Source: Tannerella sp. (GTDB taxonomy: Bacteria; Bacteroidota; Bacteroidia; Bacteroidales; Tannerellaceae). From it: a stretch of DNA of 51,989 bases. Below, one piece after another: positions 44,103-51,989 of the stretch; within the stretch, counting starts at the first letter, position 1, and the number at the start of each line of letters is the position of its first letter. Position numbers and translations under genes: made by a program. A model generated the notes under the pieces. The model worked only from the letters and a program-made list of their open reading frames with translations, ran no database searches and was not told the DNA's origin. The stretch lies in contig JAISCL010000038.1 of the NCBI GenBank assembly GCA_031265585.1, positions 1-51,989 of the forward strand, read 5' to 3'.

Positions 44103-47100
44103 TTAAAATCCAATATTCAAGCCAACGTTGAATGTTTTCTGCAACGGATAACCCAGGCCTTTACCTCCCATTTCCACGTCCCACATCTTGAAGCGGCTCA
44201 ACAGGAATAAATTAGTTCCCGTAAAGTAGATCCTGAGATTATCCATCCTCATTCTATTCAAGACTTTCTGAGGCAGGGTATACCCTATCTCCATCTGTTT
44301 CAATCTTAAAAAAGACCCGTCGCGCATAAACCAGGTATTGGTCTGGTTATTGTTTGATATGACGGTTGTGCTCAACCTGGGCCACAGCGCATGGATGTTC
44401 CGGTTGTCTTCCGACCAGTAATTGTCGGCATACGCCTTCAGCAACTGGGTTTCATTATAAAACGGGGATGTTTCCGAATAATTGATCCAGAACGACTCGT
44501 TTGCCAGCCCCTGGAAAAAAGTCGAAAAGTCAAATCCCTTATATCCCGCCGAAAACCCGAATCCGTAGACGATTTCAGGCAACGTCGGGTTTCCTATCGG
44601 CACCTGGTCGGCTGCCGTGATGATATTATCCCCGTTTACATCCAGGTATTTGATGTCACCGGCTTTATAATCTCCAAACTGAACGGGTGCATTGGCTACT
44701 TCCGCTTCATCAATGAACAGCTTTTCCGCTATGTATCCCCATGACTGGTAAATGGAGGAACCGACCCTCGAACGCCACCATTCCTGATAATTCGGCTCTT
44801 CATACACCTCATAACTGCTGGTAGCGTAAGTGAAATTACCCCGGGCCGTAACCCACAAGCTGTTTCTCCATGCCTGCTGGTAGTCGACGGATATATCGGT
44901 TCCCCTGCCGGAAGCTTCTCCTACATTGGCGCGGATTTTATAGATGCCCGAAGTGTTCAAGCCGGTCGTATTGGGAATCGTCGTGCGATCCATGAGGATA
45001 TTCTTCCGGTATTCGTTAAAATATTCGGCAATAACATTCACTTTTCCCCACAATCCTACTTCCAGAGCGAAGTTCTTTTTTTCGGAAACTTCCCATGTGA
45101 TGTCATCGTTGGCATACCGGTCTACGGTAACGCCGTTTTTTTGGTATGAACCGGCATTTTCCCCGAATGATGCCGCCTTATTGGCATCGTTCATGTTCAC
45201 GATCGAAATAAAGAAGAACCTGTCTTCCGCAGAACCGATCGCATCATTTCCGGCCAGTCCGTAGGATGTTCTTAAACGAAGGTTGGATATCGTTTGTTTC
45301 ATGGGTTCCCAGAACGCTTCGTTGGAAATACTCCATGCCAGGCCGCCGGACGGGAAAAAGCCGAACCTGTGCGATTTGTGAAAACGCTCGGAGCCATTGT
45401 ATCCGAAATTAAATTCGGCAAAATAACGGCTGCCGTAAGAATAGGTGGCACGCCCGGAAAGCCCGATGTTCCGGTAAGGCAGTGTCTCCTGAAAAGAGCT
45501 TACATTTGCCTCCATCCTGTCCTTCAAAATAAAAATCAGCAAACCGCTCACGCCGTGCTTTTCGGCAAATGTCCGGCTATAATCCACTGCGGCCTCAAAA
45601 TACATGTCGGAATCTACCGTTTTCTTTCCTTCGGCCCAGTCGAGATATTCCGAACCGGAATCTTCATTCAAGCTGGTCAACTGATAATCACCGGTGACCG
45701 GGTCCGTATAGGCTAATTCGTAAAAATACGGTCTGTACCCGCGGGTTATTTCATAATAGGAATCGCGCGTTACGTTAAACATGGCCCTGGCTTTAAGCCC
45801 TTCCGTAATCATACTCAGATCCTGCTTTAAATCAACCTGAGCAAGCATTTGTGAACGGTTATAGTCTTTGTAGCCCCTCACCATTTGAGCGTAAGGATTG
45901 ATATACTGGGCACGGTCATAGTTGCCGAACATAATGTGATTCACATACTTATATCTTTCCGTTGTGGGATAATAGGCGGGAAACAGCACCGGATTGGAAT
46001 GCATCACCAGCGTGTACATATCGGAACCGCTGCTTAACGGACCTGTGTAATTGTCAAAATTCCCGTTTAGCCGGACAATCATTTCCGTACTTTTTGTGAG
46101 ATCAATATTAATATTCGACCGCAAGGTGTATTTCTGCAGGTTGATATTGTTATTGAAATTGTTTCGCTTGTCGACTTCCAGTATCCCGTTATCCTTACTG
46201 TAAGATGCCGACACAAAATACCGGGCGATGGTTCCTCCTCCGCTTACATTCAGGTTGACGCGCTGGTTCGTGGCATAATCGCGAAAAAGCAATTGATACC
46301 AGTCGTTTGCCGGGTAAAGTATCGGATCCGTCCCGGCTTCCGTATAGGCGATTTTCCTGTCCGAATAACGCGTAATTCCCAGCGGATCCCGTGTCAGTAC
46401 GGCTTCATTGGCTAATCGCATGTAAGTTACGGGATCTGCCAGTTTTATATTTTTGGTAGGAGTAGATACCGAATTTTCTATCCTGACGCTCAACTTCGTC
46501 TTACCCTCGCTTCCCTGCTTGGTCGTCACCAGAATCACGCCATTGGCGCCGCGAGCGCCGTATAAAGCCGTCGCTGTGGCATCTTTCAGGATACTGAAAC
46601 TGGCGATATCGTCGGTATGAATGCGGGCCAAATCGGTGGTTGACAATTCAATCCCGTCAATCAGGATCAATGGACTTGTTTTATAGCCGAAAGTCGTTAC
46701 GCCACGCACGAAAAAATCCGCATTGTCCTGTCCGGGTTCTCCGCTCCGCTGATAGGAAATGATACCGGCAAGATTACCGGCAAAAGAGGTAGTCAGGTTA
46801 CTGGAAGGAACTTTCAGTTTTGACGGATCAATTGTTGTAATCGACGCCACCACGCTTTCTTTCTTTTGCATGCCGAAAGCCACAACGGTCACTTCGTCAA
46901 GCTCGTTTGCTTTGACCTCAAGCCGGATGTTAAATTCATTTTTATCGCCTACGGTTACCGTATACGTCTGATAACCGAGGTAATTAATCTCCATAATATC
47001 GGCAGGCTTCACTTCGATCTTGAATTTCCCGTCTAAATCGGTTATTACGCCGCGTGTAGTGCCCTTAATGGCTACCGTAGCGCCGGGGACAGGCTCGTCG

Positions 47101-47489
47101 TTCTCGTCAAACACCGTCCCTGTAACCCATTTATCGGATTGATTGAAGACCGTTGACATTGGGCTAACTTCGGTTTTACCTGCTTCTTCAAGGTAGACGA
47201 CTACCTGTTTGCCCACTATGCGATAATTCAGCATTGTGCCGGCAAACAAACGGTCAAGGAGTTGATCAATGGCGGTATTTTCCATATCAATACTGACCTT
47301 TCTGTTCGTTTCGGCATGGACATTGTTACTCCAGGCGAAAGCGTAATCGCTGTTCTTTTCAATCTCTGCAATTACCTCCCGGATGGTCATGTCTGTTAAA
47401 CGTATCGAGAGATTGACGCCCTGCGAAAAAACGTTATCGGCAGATACGGTACAGATACCAATCACTAATAATACTATTGTTGCTTTCAT
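44103..47489 (-). CDS. SusC-family TonB-dependent transducer with STN domain (PUL2)
   Basis: I take the ATG at 47489 (1128 aa), where MKATIVLLVIGICTVSADN starts a good signal peptide; an in-frame ATG at 47564 would add 25 residues and cannot be excluded. After the signal comes an STN (secretin/TonB short N-terminal) domain (TIREVIAEIEKNSDYAFAW), the signalling module that contacts a FecR anti-sigma factor. Then follow a carboxypeptidase-regulatory-like domain (VTGTVFDENDEPVPGATV), TonB box and plug (LDEVTVVAFGMQKKESVV, FFVRGVTTFGYKTSPLILID) and the barrel ending TFNVGLNIGF. The STN domain matches the FecR/ECF pair encoded directly upstream, so substrate import and gene activation are coupled. 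Confidence 0.95.
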   Translation of the reverse strand: MKATIVLLVIGICTVSADNVFSQGVNLSIRLTDMTIREVIAEIEKNSDYAFAWSNNVHAETNRKVSIDMENTAIDQLLDRLFAGTMLNYRIVGKQVVVYLEEAGKTEVSPMSTVFNQSDKWVTGTVFDENDEPVPGATVAIKGTTRGVITDLDGKFKIEVKPADIMEINYLGYQTYTVTVGDKNEFNIRLEVKANELDEVTVVAFGMQKKESVVASITTIDPSKLKVPSSNLTTSFAGNLAGIISYQRSGEPGQDNADFFVRGVTTFGYKTSPLILIDGIELSTTDLARIHTDDIASFSILKDATATALYGARGANGVILVTTKQGSEGKTKLSVRIENSVSTPTKNIKLADPVTYMRLANEAVLTRDPLGITRYSDRKIAYTEAGTDPILYPANDWYQLLFRDYATNQRVNLNVSGGGTIARYFVSASYSKDNGILEVDKRNNFNNNINLQKYTLRSNINIDLTKSTEMIVRLNGNFDNYTGPLSSGSDMYTLVMHSNPVLFPAYYPTTERYKYVNHIMFGNYDRAQYINPYAQMVRGYKDYNRSQMLAQVDLKQDLSMITEGLKARAMFNVTRDSYYEITRGYRPYFYELAYTDPVTGDYQLTSLNEDSGSEYLDWAEGKKTVDSDMYFEAAVDYSRTFAEKHGVSGLLIFILKDRMEANVSSFQETLPYRNIGLSGRATYSYGSRYFAEFNFGYNGSERFHKSHRFGFFPSGGLAWSISNEAFWEPMKQTISNLRLRTSYGLAGNDAIGSAEDRFFFISIVNMNDANKAASFGENAGSYQKNGVTVDRYANDDITWEVSEKKNFALEVGLWGKVNVIAEYFNEYRKNILMDRTTIPNTTGLNTSGIYKIRANVGEASGRGTDISVDYQQAWRNSLWVTARGNFTYATSSYEVYEEPNYQEWWRSRVGSSIYQSWGYIAEKLFIDEAEVANAPVQFGDYKAGDIKYLDVNGDNIITAADQVPIGNPTLPEIVYGFGFSAGYKGFDFSTFFQGLANESFWINYSETSPFYNETQLLKAYADNYWSEDNRNIHALWPRLSTTVISNNNQTNTWFMRDGSFLRLKQMEIGYTLPQKVLNRMRMDNLRIYFTGTNLFLLSRFKMWDVEMGGKGLGYPLQKTFNVGLNIGF

Positions 47490-47563
47490 CCTTATAATTA
47501 GATGTTCATAGTCCCCGGATGTTTTTTTTCTTCCGGAATTGAATAGGATTTTAAAAAAAATCA

Positions 47564-47571
47564 TACTTTTG
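47564..47571 (+). promoter_or_regulatory. Promoter -7 box of the candidate antisense RNA
   Basis: TACTTTTG on the plus strand matches TAnnTTTG. It points away from susC, across its leader, with no protein-coding gene downstream on this strand. An ATTG lies 22 bp upstream as a weak -33 element. Confidence 0.5.
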
Positions 47572-47577
47572 CATGGT

Positions 47578-47658
47578 TTTAATTGTTATTAAATTTGTTT
47601 AGAGATGAATTTGATTACAATCCGCCGGACGGTATCTGCGGTACTGTCCGGCTTTTTT
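47578..47658 (+). ncRNA. Candidate cis-antisense small RNA of PUL2 susC (DonS-like)
   Basis: The RNA is framed by the -7 box at 47564-47571 and the Rho-independent terminator at 47625-47658, predicting about 80 nt. It lies on the strand opposite to susC, within the region that should form the susC mRNA leader (between fecR, ending 47787, and the susC start at 47489). The unstructured 5' part (47578-47624) is AT-rich and would be perfectly complementary to the leader. DonS-type RNAs with this placement and size are known next to ECF-sigma-controlled susC genes in Bacteroides and repress them. No conserved sequence comparison was possible here. A 29-codon frame starting at 47605 runs through the terminator and is unlikely to be translated. 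Confidence 0.55.
47625..47658 (+). terminator. Rho-independent terminator of the candidate antisense RNA
   Basis: Arms 47625-47634 and 47642-47651 pair over 10 bp (one G-T wobble) around a seven-base loop, followed by six T residues at 47653-47658. There is no T run on the opposite strand, so it works only in the plus direction. Confidence 0.85.
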
Positions 47659-47786
47659 GTTATCGCGGGCATTTGTAGATTCACACTGCTTACCCGTAAC
47701 CAGTATAAATGTTGTAGCCGGTGCATTTGTTCTTTTATGTGTCTCTCGCTCTCATAATCTTTGGCATTAAAGGTTAATAATCATAT

Positions 47787-48950
47787 TTACTCGCATTTGA
47801 TAAAAATTGTTTTTCCGTCCCGTTCGTATTTGGCTGACATGAGCAGGGCCACGGTTTCCATGACTTCATACGTGTTTTCGACCAGGATTATCTTACCGGA
47901 ACAGGTTTTACCGGCCAAATCGACGTCGTCGCTGACCCGGAACGAAAGATTGTAGTAACGTTCCAGTTGTCGCAGCATTTCTTCCATTGGCGTATCGTCG
48001 AGCAGGATATAACCGTTTTTCCAGCTCAAGTATTCCGTGACGTCGACAACGGATGTATTCCATTCGTCCTGCGTACATGTCAGCATGTCATTTGGCCGGA
48101 GGAATGTTTCGTCACGCGAGGCGCTTTTGACGCTAACTTTACCTTCAACAAGCACTACCCGGTGCATTCCGGCGTCACGATAGGCGGAGATGTCGAACTT
48201 TGTACCATAAACCTGCACATCAAAATCATCTGTATGGACAAGAAACGGTTTCCGTATATCCTCTGCTACTTCCAGGTATATTTCACCGACAAGCCTGACT
48301 TCACGGAATTTGCCCGTGAATGTAGCAGGAAATTCGAGTACCGACCCGGAGTTGAGCCAAACTTTTGTTCCGTCCGAAAGTTCGAGCTGCGACCGTTTGC
48401 CGTAGGGGACTACCAGTGTCTGTTTCGCTGTTTTTTCCGTTTTGACGACAATCGCCGATTCGTTATCGGCTTCGTGTATGGTTGTCTTACCGTCTTCATC
48501 GATGCTGATCTGCACATCTTTTGCAAATGTTTTTGTTTCCCTGTTTATTATCAGGTGGATATCCTCGGCTTCGAGGTTTTCGCAAACGATGGTGTAAGTG
48601 GAATCCGGTTGATCTTTGCTTTTATATACATTATTATAGATATATAATGCCGCCATGAATATGATACAGGCAGCTGCGACATAACGAACAAAAACCTGTA
48701 CGGCATGTCGCCTCGTGCGGAGGGACAGGGTCGCCTTGATACGTTGCAGGAGGTGTTCCGTATCGCCCGCATCAGGCCGTATTTTGTTCAGGCGTAAACG
48801 GGAAAACTTGCTGATCGCTTTTTCAAATTCCTCTTTTACAGCAGGATTGGCTGACACAAACCCGTGCCAATATGCTTCCAGTTCGCTGTCGCGTGTCAGT
48901 CGCCAGAGAAGAAATTTTTCGTCGTTCAGAAAATCTTTGTCCTTTTTCAT
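47787..48950 (-). CDS. FecR-family anti-sigma factor
   Basis: Inner-membrane anti-sigma factor that holds the ECF sigma until the STN domain of SusC signals substrate binding. The start at 48950 (387 aa) is taken at MKKDKDFLNDEKFLLWRL; a start eight codons upstream is possible. Order: cytosolic sigma-binding region (about residues 1-80), one membrane segment (VRYVAAACIIFMAALYIY), then the periplasmic FecR domain with YGKRSQLELSDGTKVWLNSG, VRLVGEIYLEVAED and PFLVHTDDFDVQVYGTKFDI. Last is a C-terminal DUF4974/STN-like module (MEEMLRQLERYYNLSFRV). It lies 42 bp after the sigma gene. Confidence 0.94.
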   Translation of the reverse strand: MKKDKDFLNDEKFLLWRLTRDSELEAYWHGFVSANPAVKEEFEKAISKFSRLRLNKIRPDAGDTEHLLQRIKATLSLRTRRHAVQVFVRYVAAACIIFMAALYIYNNVYKSKDQPDSTYTIVCENLEAEDIHLIINRETKTFAKDVQISIDEDGKTTIHEADNESAIVVKTEKTAKQTLVVPYGKRSQLELSDGTKVWLNSGSVLEFPATFTGKFREVRLVGEIYLEVAEDIRKPFLVHTDDFDVQVYGTKFDISAYRDAGMHRVVLVEGKVSVKSASRDETFLRPNDMLTCTQDEWNTSVVDVTEYLSWKNGYILLDDTPMEEMLRQLERYYNLSFRVSDDVDLAGKTCSGKIILVENTYEVMETVALLMSAKYERDGKTIFIKCE

Positions 48951-48992
48951 ATCTATATGACGACGAACGTTCATTTTTGTTCCCTCTTTTTC

Positions 48993-49538
48993 TCAAAAAT
49001 GAATTAAAAATAACAGAGATACTTTCCAGGCCTGTTCGCGCAGTTTGCTTATTGTTTTGTGAATCAATTTACGGCATGATGATTCCGTGATACACATTAT
49101 TTGCGATATTGATTCATAATCAAAGTTTTGTTCGTATCTGAGCCAGATGATTTCGCGCTGCCGGTCGGTCAGGTTCTTCAGCAGTTGTTCGACCTTCCTT
49201 TTGAGTTGTGCCTGTTCCTCGTCTTCTATCAGTTCGTCTTCGACGGAAGTTTCAATTCTGAACGGTACCATTTCTGCGATTTCGTCCACAGGTGCCGGCG
49301 TATCATGCCGGGTTTTACGAATATCAAGCAAACGGTTTTTTACGGAGCGGAAAAGGTATGCACGGATATTAGCCACATTTCCGACAAGCGGTTTTTCAGC
49401 ACATATCCGGCAAAACACGTCGTGGATTGCATCCATTGAAGTGTCACTGTCAAAACCGAAACCGATTGCGTATGCAAAAAGTTCGTTGATATGTGCACGA
49501 TACAGTACGTCTATTTGTTTATTATGCCGGTCTGTCAT
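48993..49538 (-). CDS. ECF RNA polymerase sigma factor (PUL2 activator)
   Basis: 181 residues. Sigma region 2 is seen at the N-terminus (LYRAHINELFAYAIGFGF, MDAIHDVFCRICAEK, IRAYLFRSVKNRLLDIRK), and region 4 in the C-terminal third (LKNLTDRQREIIWLRYEQNF, ISQIMCITESSCRKLIHKTI). It should direct transcription of susC and downstream PUL2 genes when released by FecR. The C-terminal tail VSLLFLIHF is unusually hydrophobic. It is the first gene of the minus-strand cluster; 239 bp upstream lies a (TC)21 tract. Confidence 0.94.
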   Translation of the reverse strand: MTDRHNKQIDVLYRAHINELFAYAIGFGFDSDTSMDAIHDVFCRICAEKPLVGNVANIRAYLFRSVKNRLLDIRKTRHDTPAPVDEIAEMVPFRIETSVEDELIEDEEQAQLKRKVEQLLKNLTDRQREIIWLRYEQNFDYESISQIMCITESSCRKLIHKTISKLREQAWKVSLLFLIHF

Positions 49539-49775
49539 TTGTGATTAGATTTTCTCTGTAAAAACAAGTTCATTAAATCTGAAATCGCCAATAAATACCG
49601 AACGCACATAACGGAACTTATCCATAAAAACAGGACAGGCATAACTTTTATCCGATAAAAAATTTCGCATAAAATCGGGACAAAATTCAGCCGGAAATAA
49701 AGGATGATAAAGCAGGTATCCGAAAAGTAAAGAATTATTTTTGTATATTCGCGCGCGCGACCGGCTAACCTGCGC

Positions 49776-49820
<45 letters not shown>

Positions 49821-49922
49821 AGAAATTCACGATAACATCCAAATTACGGATGTTAAAAAGAGTTGTCAGGGCATAGAATATGGAGAGACACATCATTTGT
49901 CGTTAATTTTGAGTTTTCTCTG

Positions 49923-49930
49923 CAAAAATA
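49923..49930 (-). promoter_or_regulatory. Possible distal -7 box of the sigma/anti-sigma operon
   Basis: Minus-strand TATTTTTG matches TAnnTTTG. A transcript from here would run through the (GA)n tract and give a leader of roughly 380 nt before the sigma start. There is no -33 element, and a promoter nearer the gene could exist. Confidence 0.25.
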
Positions 49931-49993
49931 AAATATTTTTTTGTCATTTAACAGCAATGATGCCAGAGATTTTCATCATGGGAGAATACTTCC

Positions 49994-50351
49994 TTAGTTT
50001 ACGCCAAAATCCGACAATTTTTTCTTCAACTTTTTTGCCGTTTTCAAGTCCCTATCGACAACACTTTCTTGATGCTGCTGTTTTCAATTACAGCGATATC
50101 CCTGATGCCTGTACCACGAACAGGCATCCATAATATCTTTTTCGTCAAACCGGAATGACATCCTTTGTAATACATGGCATAGTCGCCAATAAACTGACGG
50201 CCACATACTTTGCACAAACAATTTTGCTTATTCGATATTTTTTTGCCGTTTTTCTTTACTGTACTTTGGCAATCGGGGCAATGGTTATTGAGCCTGTTGA
50301 AATATGGAGGGTAATTTTTATTTGCATTTATAAAAATACCAATTCATCACC
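49994..50351 (-). mobile_element. Internally deleted IS1-family element fragment
   Basis: Reading leftward, the outer edge at 50351 begins GGTGATG, like an IS1 terminal repeat. An InsA-like frame (open 50343-50044) follows, with a zinc finger (CPDCQSTVKKNGKK, CLCKVCGRQFIGDYAMYYKG) and KKILWMPVRGTGIRDIAVIE ending IKKVLSIGT. Directly overlapping in another phase is a stretch typical of InsB, RDLKTAKKLKKKLSDFGVN (49994-50053). In an intact IS1 these pieces are a few hundred bases apart, so the middle, including the DDE residues, is missing. The left terminal repeat was not found. The element is inactive. Confidence 0.75.
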
Positions 50352-50365
50352 TGATTGCCAAATAT

Positions 50366-51319
50366 TTAATGGAGCATACTTTTTACATCACCACCAAAAC
50401 TCCCTATTAATGAGTAAGTGCCTTCTGTTATATTCGTATCTTCTATCTCGCCTGTAGCATTGTTCAGTATCTTAATACCATTGTTACCACAAAAATATGT
50501 CCTGTCATTTGAAGCTATACCCATTGCATCATAAGTACCTGTTGTTATGTTTGTATCTTCTATTACTCCCGTGTCATCGTCTAATACTTTTATGCCGTAT
50601 TGGAGGCTGCAAAAATACGTCTTGTCATTTGAAGCTATACCAACTGACCAATAACTGCCTGTCGTTATGTTCGTATATTCTATCTCGCCTGTGTCATCGT
50701 CCAATACTTTTATGCCGCTGTTTTGACTGCTAACATACGTCTTGCCGTTAGAAGCTATACCCATTGCATTATAACGACCTGTCGTTATATTCGTGTCTTC
50801 TATCTCGCCTGTGTCCCTATTCAGTACCATTATGCCGTGACTGTCGCTGCAAAAATACGTCCTGCCATCTGAGGCTATAACCACTGCCCAATACGTGCCT
50901 GACACTACATTCGTACCCTCAATTTGCCCCGTGTCTTTATTCAGTACTTTGATGCCTCTGCCGTTATTGCCACAAAAATATGTTTTGCCATCAGAAGCTA
51001 TGCCCATTGTTAGATAGCCGCCCGTAGTTATATTCGTTTCTGCAACCTCGCTGCTCACAATTTCGGGGTTCGGCACTTCCTTTACGTAGCCCTTCAACAC
51101 TTCGGGACTTACGCCGCCGCCGCCCGCCTTAAAAGAGCCGATAAAGCTGTTTAACAGCGCTACGCACTCCTGCGCGTCCGTCTGCTGAACGTCATCGATG
51201 TATATTTCGCTTGCGTTAACAGGATTTACCGTTATGTTCGACAGCCATTTCCCCTCTGTCGTGATTACTACCTTGCCGTCTCTTGACGATGCACAACTCC
51301 TTCTTTTTCCCGAATTTCT
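50366..51319 (-). pseudogene. Repeat protein gene lacking its 5' end (40-residue repeats)
   Basis: The frame is open from 51319 to the stop at 50366 (about 317 codons) but has no ATG, and its upstream side meets transposase sequence, so the N-terminus is lost. A GTG at 51100 could start a shorter product. From about 51040 five full repeats and one truncated one of about 40 residues follow, with consensus TNITTGxYxxMGIASN(D/G)KTYF then GIKVLDDDTGEIED, recalling a beta-propeller or T9SS/phage-tail type repeat. The last unit breaks off into an unrelated end (GGDVKSMLH) next to the IS1 edge. The non-repeat part includes KAGGGGVSPEVLKGYVKEVP. Function unknown. Confidence 0.6.
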
Positions 51320-51381
51320 TTAAACTTTTTACGACAACTTGTCTCGTCGGGATAGCTGGTTACAAAATTCAATAAATTCAT
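51268..51381 (-). pseudogene. N-terminal remnant of an IS1595-family (ISXO2-like) transposase
   Basis: From the ATG at 51381, 30 codons read like an IS1595-type transposase start (MNLLNFVTSYPDETSCRKKF, then KEIREKEGVV), where the zinc finger CPKC should follow. Instead the frame runs into HRQETAR and a stop at 51268. The break near 51292 is a junction with the repeat protein gene. A minus-strand -7 box TATATTTG lies at 51401-51408, 20 bp upstream. Confidence 0.65.
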
Positions 51382-51449
51382 ATATCCTCTAATTTATATG
51401 CAAATATAATCTTTTTAGGTAAACTATCCGACATTCATTTTGATTTTAT

Positions 51450-51457
51450 TACCTTTG
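51450..51457 (+). promoter_or_regulatory. Promoter -7 box for the candidate structured RNA
   Basis: TACCTTTG matches TAnnTTTG and predicts a start near 51463, at the first base-paired element of the structured region. No -33 TTTG at the usual distance. Confidence 0.35.
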
Positions 51458-51462
51458 CCGTA

Positions 51463-51715
51463 ATTCTCAAAATCAAAGAACAGATTTCGAGAAAGACATA
51501 ATTAACGAAGCGTTTTAATATTACTTTGCTTTAGAAAATCGCCAATTTTCAAGTCACACAAGGTAAAGACGGCAAGCGTTCGTGTTTCTTATTAGTATGT
51601 AATTGCTTTATGTACAATAAGAAGCGCGGGATTGTTGTTCGCATTTGTGTGACGGGTGTTTGGCGATACCTATAAAGCAGATGGAATATTAACAGTTCCC
51701 GCGCTTTCTATTTTA
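51463..51715 (+). ncRNA. Candidate structured RNA with pseudoknot topology (unknown class)
   Basis: Complementary segments: 51464-51474 with 51483-51493 (10 of 11 bp); 51534-51539 with 51545-51550; 51553-51561 with 51645-51653 (9 bp); a 16-bp hairpin 51586-51623 with one bulge; and 51622-51631 with 51697-51706 (10 bp, GC-rich). The 51622 arm lies inside the loop of the 51553/51645 stem while its partner lies outside, which is a pseudoknot. Several extensions use G-T pairs that work only on the plus strand, although the first hairpin fits the minus strand better. No convincing protein frame covers the region. The 3' end is U-rich without a strong terminator. It lies between two transposase remnants. 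Confidence 0.35.
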
Positions 51716-51815
51716 AATTATTACTGTCCGGTAAAAAACGGGATAGGCAAAAAAGCAATGCTCAACGGCTGTAAAATTGCGGTTGAGTACTGTTTTTTTA
51801 ATGTACAAGCCCCCT

Positions 51816-51989
51816 TTAATCAAAAAGTGTCGGTTCGGGGGGCGATTCATCGGCTTGTTGGAGTATTAGCTGCCAGTCTTTTTCCGGATGATTGAAGAAG
51901 CTGTAAAAATCGATGTAGTACATTAGCAAAATCCTGACCATTGTAGCCAATCCGGAAAAGCTCCACGATTTAGTAAGTCCTTTTTGCAT
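51816..51989 (-). CDS. C-terminal end of a probable transposase (partial at window edge)
   Basis: The frame is open from the window edge to the TAA at 51816 (57 residues); the ATG at 51989 is probably internal. The sequence WSFSGLATMVRILLMYYIDF, then HPEKDWQLI and the end PPEPTLFD, resembles the C-terminus of DDE transposases (IS4-like) that I recall from Bacteroidetes, but this is not certain. About 90 bp past the stop, TACTGTCCGGTAAAAAACGG (from 51722) could be the element's terminal repeat. Confidence 0.45.
   Translation of the reverse strand: MQKGLTKSWSFSGLATMVRILLMYYIDFYSFFNHPEKDWQLILQQADESPPEPTLFD

Noticed and set aside
47605-47757. Short plus-strand frame starting MNLITIRRTV between fecR and susC
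   Set aside because: It runs straight through the strong terminator hairpin and ends in a Cys/Ser-rich stretch unlike a protein; the non-coding RNA reading explains the region better.
51656-51895. 79-codon plus-strand frame (MFGDTYKADGIL...)
   Set aside because: It overlaps the antisense transposase C-terminus and the candidate structured RNA, and no homologue was recognised.

Overview
The window reads as a chromosome segment of a Bacteroidota member, most likely order Bacteroidales. The evidence is two SusC/SusD pairs, a one-protein hybrid two-component regulator, an ECF sigma/FecR pair, SusE-position lipoproteins, and several promoter-like boxes matching the Bacteroidetes -7 consensus TAnnTTTG. 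Genus cannot be fixed from the sequence; no rRNA or tRNA gene was seen.

Layout. 1-2916: the 3' part of a large glycoside-hydrolase-like protein (DUF6067 type), cut by the window edge. 2959-15720: mostly housekeeping genes: waaA, gltX, an HD-domain membrane phosphodiesterase (PgpH type), an outer-membrane barrel, priA, a CPA2 cation/proton antiporter and a purine nucleoside phosphorylase. This block also holds an unrecognised 229-aa protein preceded by a 20-bp tandem array (11941-12300).

15899-34256 is polysaccharide utilization locus 1 (PUL1), which looks dedicated to alpha-mannan. GH92 and GH125 lie on the plus strand. On the minus strand are SusC, SusD, two tandem SusE-like lipoproteins, a GH76 endo-alpha-1,6-mannanase and a lipoprotein joining a DUF1080-like domain to a metal-dependent hydrolase. 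A divergent hybrid two-component system (HTCS, 30180-34256) probably controls the locus. The GH92 has Gln where the family's catalytic acid Glu is expected, a change known from an enzyme that removes mannose-1-phosphate caps. This is the most testable enzymatic prediction in the window. A second tandem array (21-bp units, 34361-34611) and a frameshifted gene follow.

35561-49538 is PUL2, all on the minus strand: ECF sigma, FecR anti-sigma, STN-type SusC, SusD, two surface lipoproteins, an alginate-lyase/heparinase-II/III-like polysaccharide lyase and a protein rich in DxDxDG loops. Its substrate is probably an acidic, uronate-containing glycan. Between fecR and susC, on the opposite strand, a promoter box and a strong terminator define a candidate antisense RNA of about 80 nt, placed like the DonS RNAs of Bacteroides. 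A (TC)21 tract lies upstream of the sigma gene.

49994-51989 is a patchwork of insertion-sequence debris: an internally deleted IS1-type element, a repeat-protein gene that has lost its 5' end, the first 30 codons of an IS1595-type transposase, and the C-terminal end of another probable transposase. Within it, 51463-51715 is dense in complementary segments with pseudoknot topology and starts just after a consensus promoter box. It is a candidate structured RNA that I could not match to a known class.
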